Source: JBFHQE01 sp041592335
GTDB lineage: Bacteria; Pseudomonadota; Gammaproteobacteria; Thiohalobacterales; Thiohalobacteraceae
Direction: 5' to 3'
Length of the DNA: 64,000 nucleotides
NCBI GenBank assembly: GCA_041592335.1
Contig: JBFHQE010000004.1
Location: 88,908-152,907 of the forward strand
Shown here: one piece after another, positions 60,798 to 64,000 of the stretch
Numbering within the stretch: position 1 is the first letter of the stretch
How the letters are laid out: the number at the start of each line of letters is the position of its first letter
Translations under genes and position numbers: made by a program
The notes under the pieces: generated by a model
The model's database searches: none
Seen by the model: the letters and a program-made list of their open reading frames with translations, nothing else
What the model was told of the DNA's origin: nothing

Positions 60798-61727
60798 TTA
60801 GAGAGCAGCCTCCAGCGAAGCCGTATCAAACACCGGCAGCGCCGTCATCGCCTTATCAATACGCTTATTCAAACCGACAAGCACCTTGCCCGGACCCGCC
60901 TCAACCAGACGCGTGACGCCTTGCGCCGACATCGCCTGAATGGTTTCCACCCAACGCACGGGGCTGTAAAGCTGGCGCATCAGGCCATCACGAATGCCTT
61001 CAACAGAATCATGCGCAACCACATCGGCATTCTGTATTACCGGAATGGAAGGTAGCTGGATATTGGCTGCATGCAGGGAATCTGCAAAATCCTCGGCCGC
61101 GGGTTTCATAAGGCTGCAATGCGATGGCACGCTGACCGGCAAAGGCAAAGCGCGCTTTGCACCCGCTTCTTTTGCGCCGACAATTGCACGTTCGACAGCT
61201 GCCTTTTGTCCGGCAATAACTACCTGCCCCGGAGAATTAAAGTTAACCGGCGACACCACATCACCTTCAGCTGCGGCTTCGCAGACAGCACGCACCTGAT
61301 CGTCATCCAGACCAAGAATCGCCGCCATCGCTCCGGTACCGGCCGGTACCGCCGCCTGCATGCGCTGTCCACGTTCTTCAACCAGCTTCACCGCCGTCGC
61401 AAAATCCAGCGCACCCGCACACACAAGCGCCGTGTATTCACCCAGACTATGACCCGCCATCAGGGCAGGCGTTGCACCACCCTTCTCCTGCCAGGCCCGC
61501 CATGCAGCAACACCCGAGGCCAGCATCGCCGGTTGGGTTTTGTCGGTCTGGTTCAACAGCTCTTCCGGACCCTTCTGGATCAGACTCCAGAGGTCATAAC
61601 CCAGTACATCAGAGGCTTCAGAGAAAGTGTGTTTAACAATGGAAATATTGTCAGCGAGGTCTGCCATCATACCAACAGACTGTGAACCCTGGCCGGGGAA
61701 AACGATTGCGAGTGTAGAGTCGGTCAT
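60798..61727 (-). CDS. fabD: Malonyl-CoA:ACP transacylase
   Basis: This 309-residue enzyme transfers malonyl from CoA to ACP. FPGQGSQSVGM opens it, the nucleophile Ser is in GHSLGEYTAL (about 92), His in VSVPSHCSLMKPA, and GPGKVLVGLNKRI is late. It lies between fabH and fabG. Confidence 0.97.
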   Translation of the reverse strand: MTDSTLAIVFPGQGSQSVGMMADLADNISIVKHTFSEASDVLGYDLWSLIQKGPEELLNQTDKTQPAMLASGVAAWRAWQEKGGATPALMAGHSLGEYTALVCAGALDFATAVKLVEERGQRMQAAVPAGTGAMAAILGLDDDQVRAVCEAAAEGDVVSPVNFNSPGQVVIAGQKAAVERAIVGAKEAGAKRALPLPVSVPSHCSLMKPAAEDFADSLHAANIQLPSIPVIQNADVVAHDSVEGIRDGLMRQLYSPVRWVETIQAMSAQGVTRLVEAGPGKVLVGLNKRIDKAMTALPVFDTASLEAAL

Positions 61728-61759
61728 AATTTCAAAATTAAAATTGTAAAAAAATTAAG

Positions 61760-61846
61760 CGTCATTGCGAGGAACGTTAGCGACGTGGCAATCTCTTAAA
61801 GACACCTGCATCATTGGGAGATTGCCACGCTGCGCTCGCAATGACG
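61760..61846. repeat. Long inverted repeat (CGTCATTGCGAG family) between fabH and fabD
   Basis: CGTCATTGCGAGGAACGTTA with GCGACGTGGCAATCTC (61760-61795) is complementary to GAGATTGCCACGCTGCGC and TCGCAATGACG (61818-61846). The element is a nearly 90-nt hairpin of a type found dispersed in many bacterial genomes; it has no coding capacity and is probably a miniature mobile repeat. Confidence 0.75.
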
Positions 61847-61854
61847 GAATAACA

Positions 61855-62820
61855 TTAAAACTTCGCGAGCACCGAACCCCAGGTAAACCCACCGCCAAAG
61901 GCTTCCATCAACAGGGTTTCGCCCTTCTTGATGCGCCCATCGCGCACTGCGGTATCCAGCGCAAGCGGAACCGAGGCAGCCGAAGTATTGCCGTGTTCAT
62001 CAACCGTTACCACGACATGATCCGTCTTCATTTTCAGCTTTTTCGCCGTCGCGTTAATGATGCGAATATTGGCCTGATGCGGCACCAGCCAGTCGATGTC
62101 TTTTTTCTGCATGCCGTTGGCATCGAGCGTTTCATCCACGATACGGCCCAGGGTGTTCACCGCCATCTTGAACACTTCATTGCCCTTCATCTGGATGTAG
62201 GCTTCGCCGTTTTTCAGCCGGTCGTAACCTGAAGATACGCCGGCATTCACGGTCAGCAGGTTTTCATAACTGCCATCGGCATGAATATGGGTAGAGAGAA
62301 TACCCGGTTCTTCGCTCGCTTCGAGAATAACCGCGCCCGCACCGTCGCCAAACAGTACGCAGGTACTGCGATCCGTCCAGTCGACAATCCGCGATAAGGT
62401 TTCCGCGCCGATCACCAGCGCGCATTTGGCACTGCCGGTTTTGATGAATTTGTCAGCGATGCTCAACGCATAAACAAAACCGGTACACACAGCCTGTACA
62501 TCAAACGCCGCGCAGCCATGAATATCCAGGCGTTGCTGAACCAGGCAGGCGGTACTGGGAAAAACGCGGTCCGGTGTCGTGGTGGCTACGATTATCAGAT
62601 CGATTTCATCCGTTGATTTACCAGCGGCTTCGAGTGCATTACGCGCGGCCTGTTCGGCAAGATCGCAGGTGGATTGTTCATCGGCGGCAATGTGTCGCTT
62701 GGTGATACCGGTGCGATCACGGATCCATTCATCCGTGGTATCCACCATCTTTTCCAGATCCTGATTAGTCAGCACCTTTTCCGGCAGGTAACTGCCCGTG
62801 CCTGTGATACGCGAATACAT
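61855..62820 (-). CDS. fabH: Beta-ketoacyl-ACP synthase III
   Basis: This 321-residue enzyme starts fatty-acid synthesis by condensing acetyl-CoA with malonyl-ACP. Catalytic Cys is in [10 protein letters not shown], His in [11 protein letters not shown], and Asn in [11 protein letters not shown]. It starts 1 nt after the plsX stop. Confidence 0.97.
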   Translation of the reverse strand: MYSRITGTGSYLPEKVLTNQDLEKMVDTTDEWIRDRTGITKRHIAADEQSTCDLAEQAARNALEAAGKSTDEIDLIIVATTTPDRVFPSTACLVQQRLDIHGCAAFDVQAVCTGFVYALSIADKFIKTGSAKCALVIGAETLSRIVDWTDRSTCVLFGDGAGAVILEASEEPGILSTHIHADGSYENLLTVNAGVSSGYDRLKNGEAYIQMKGNEVFKMAVNTLGRIVDETLDANGMQKKDIDWLVPHQANIRIINATAKKLKMKTDHVVVTVDEHGNTSAASVPLALDTAVRDGRIKKGETLLMEAFGGGFTWGSVLAKF

Positions 62821-63852
62821 CTACACCGCCTGCCTTTCTGTTAATAGCGATTCAAGTCGACTGTCGATGCGGTCCGGCACGGCAAGTTTTACTTCCTTGA
62901 CTGCAACTTCGATTGCCTTGGTAAAGGAATAGGCATCGGCACCGCCATGACTCTTGATGGCAATGCCACGCAATCCCAGCAGGCTGGCACCGTTATAGCG
63001 ACGTGGATCGACGCGTTTGCGGAAAGATTTGAGAACCGGCATCGCAATGAGACCCGCAAGTTTTGTGAGCGGGTTTCGGGTGAATTCTTCCTTCATGAAG
63101 TGTGCGATCATCTTGGCCACGCCTTCGCTGGTTTTGAGCGCAACGTTACCGACAAAACCGTCGCATACCACGACATCCACGCTGCCCTTGTATACGTCAT
63201 CGCCTTCGACATAGCCGATGTAGTTGAGGTTAGTCTGGGACAACAACCGATGCGCTTCCTTGACCTGATCGTTGCCCTTGATCTCTTCCTCGCCAATATT
63301 CAACAGACCGACACGCGGCGCCTGAATTCCGTTCACAGCTTCAGCCAGCACGGAGCCCATCACGGCAAACTGGAACAGGTGTTCGGCGGTGCTGTCGACA
63401 TTGGCGCCCAGATCCAGGACCAGGGTCTGACCTTCGATGGAAGGAATCATGGTGCAGATAGCAGGACGGTCAATGCCCGGCAGGGTTTTAAGCACGTAAC
63501 GGGAGGTGGCCATAAGCGCACCGGTGTTTCCGGCACTGACACAGGCCTGCGCGACACCATCCTTGACCAGGTTAAGCGCGACTCGCATGGAAGAGTCTTT
63601 CTTGAAACGCAGCGCGCGGGAAGGTGCTTCATCCATGCCGACGACTTCGGAGGCATGCTGAATCACGAGACGCGCATCATCGAGCAATTTCTGATTTGAC
63701 GACAGCGCCTGCGCAATCTGTTGCTCATCGCCAACCAGGATGAGATCCAGTTCGGGATTTTTCTCGACCGCCTGAACCGCCGCGGGAATTACAACAGACA
63801 GGCCGTGATCGCCCCCCATTGCATCCAGCGAAATAACAGTTCTTTCAGTCAT
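62821..63852 (-). CDS. plsX: Phosphate acyltransferase PlsX
   Basis: This 343-residue enzyme makes acyl-phosphate from acyl-ACP for phospholipid synthesis. [19 protein letters not shown] (8-26) is the family start; [18 protein letters not shown] and [16 protein letters not shown] are also present. It follows rpmF, as in most gammaproteobacteria. Confidence 0.97.
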   Translation of the reverse strand: MTERTVISLDAMGGDHGLSVVIPAAVQAVEKNPELDLILVGDEQQIAQALSSNQKLLDDARLVIQHASEVVGMDEAPSRALRFKKDSSMRVALNLVKDGVAQACVSAGNTGALMATSRYVLKTLPGIDRPAICTMIPSIEGQTLVLDLGANVDSTAEHLFQFAVMGSVLAEAVNGIQAPRVGLLNIGEEEIKGNDQVKEAHRLLSQTNLNYIGYVEGDDVYKGSVDVVVCDGFVGNVALKTSEGVAKMIAHFMKEEFTRNPLTKLAGLIAMPVLKSFRKRVDPRRYNGASLLGLRGIAIKSHGGADAYSFTKAIEVAVKEVKLAVPDRIDSRLESLLTERQAV

Positions 63853-63930
63853 CCAGAATTGCGGTCCCTATAAAAGCAATGACGCGCGACCCGATCGGGT
63901 CCGCGCGTCATGCGCAGTCATTGAAGCAGA

Positions 63931-64000
63931 TTAATCCTCGTCGCGAGACAGGACTTTGCGACCACGGTAATAACCATCTGGACTGATGTGATGACGCAGA
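63931..64000 (-). CDS. rpmF: 50S ribosomal protein L32, 5' end outside window
   Basis: The last 23 codons are visible, ending HHISPDGYYRGRKVLSRDED, which matches the C-terminus of L32. The position upstream of plsX agrees. The N-terminal part with the zinc-ribbon start lies beyond the right edge. Confidence 0.93.
   Translation of the reverse strand, partial: LRHHISPDGYYRGRKVLSRDED

Noticed and set aside
62947..63699. 250-aa plus-strand ORF
   Set aside because: It is the antisense shadow of plsX.

Overview
The window looks like chromosomal DNA of a gammaproteobacterium, most likely a sulfur-oxidising, inorganic-carbon-fixing organism. The housekeeping order (rpmF-plsX-fabH-fabD-fabG-acpP-fabF-pabB-pabC-mltG ... 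tmk-holB-pilZ-tatD, minus strand) is typical of Gammaproteobacteria. A DabA/DabB-type inorganic carbon uptake operon, a dissimilatory-type ATP sulfurylase, three small DsrC/TusE-family proteins, a periplasmic DsrE-like protein and an octaheme tetrathionate-reductase-family cytochrome suggest sulfur-based lithotrophy. The lineage and lifestyle are inference; no rRNA gene is present.

Layout. 1-1460 appears to be the end of an integrated element: a Rap1a/Tai-like secreted protein (cut by the window edge), a divergent CsrA-family regulator, a TIR-domain protein, short direct repeats, and a 3' fragment of tRNA-Cys that I read as an attachment site. An IS3-type transposase relic follows (1461-1710). 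1.8-7.5 kb holds two DsrC-like genes, a TPR-like protein, a diguanylate cyclase, two transglutaminase-like proteins and an NhaA antiporter preceded by a possible leader peptide. 7.9-13.8 kb (minus) is the dab operon: dabB, an extra membrane subunit, dabA and a PII-like gene, joined by tiny overlaps. An intact tRNA-Leu(TAA) lies at 14.1 kb. 14.7-20.0 kb is a signalling module: a PAS/GAF histidine kinase, a coiled-coil membrane protein and a response regulator with a degenerate HD-GYP domain.

20-27.6 kb carries a methyltransferase, sat with a terminator, cfa, a beta-CASP hydrolase, a DUF155 protein, a TetR regulator with a palindromic operator, a DsrE-like periplasmic protein and a small membrane protein. 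27.7-32.1 kb (minus) is a YfiR / hybrid kinase / REC-EAL operon. 32.2-34.8 kb has a VOC protein, a class V aminotransferase and a YiiX-like papain-fold protein. 34.9-42.9 kb is a compact plus-strand beta-oxidation operon (fadE, fadI, fadJ, acyl-CoA ligase, yciA thioesterase). 42.9-47.6 kb (minus) is a redox operon: DUF302 protein, octaheme cytochrome, cytochrome b561-like protein, TlpA-like thioredoxin-fold protein and a conserved hypothetical.

47.9-64 kb contains PilZ and TatD genes, holB, a BrnT/BrnA toxin-antitoxin pair wedged between holB and tmk, rluE, then three plus-strand genes (sialidase-like, MscS, DsrC-like) that interrupt the usual mltG-tmk neighbourhood, then mltG, pabC, pabB and the fatty-acid synthesis cluster, running off the right edge inside rpmF. 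Two palindromic repeats sit in the fab cluster. Cyclic-di-GMP functions recur across the window: one GGDEF, one active-looking EAL, one degenerate HD-GYP and two PilZ proteins. I saw no CRISPR array, rRNA gene or prophage structural gene.
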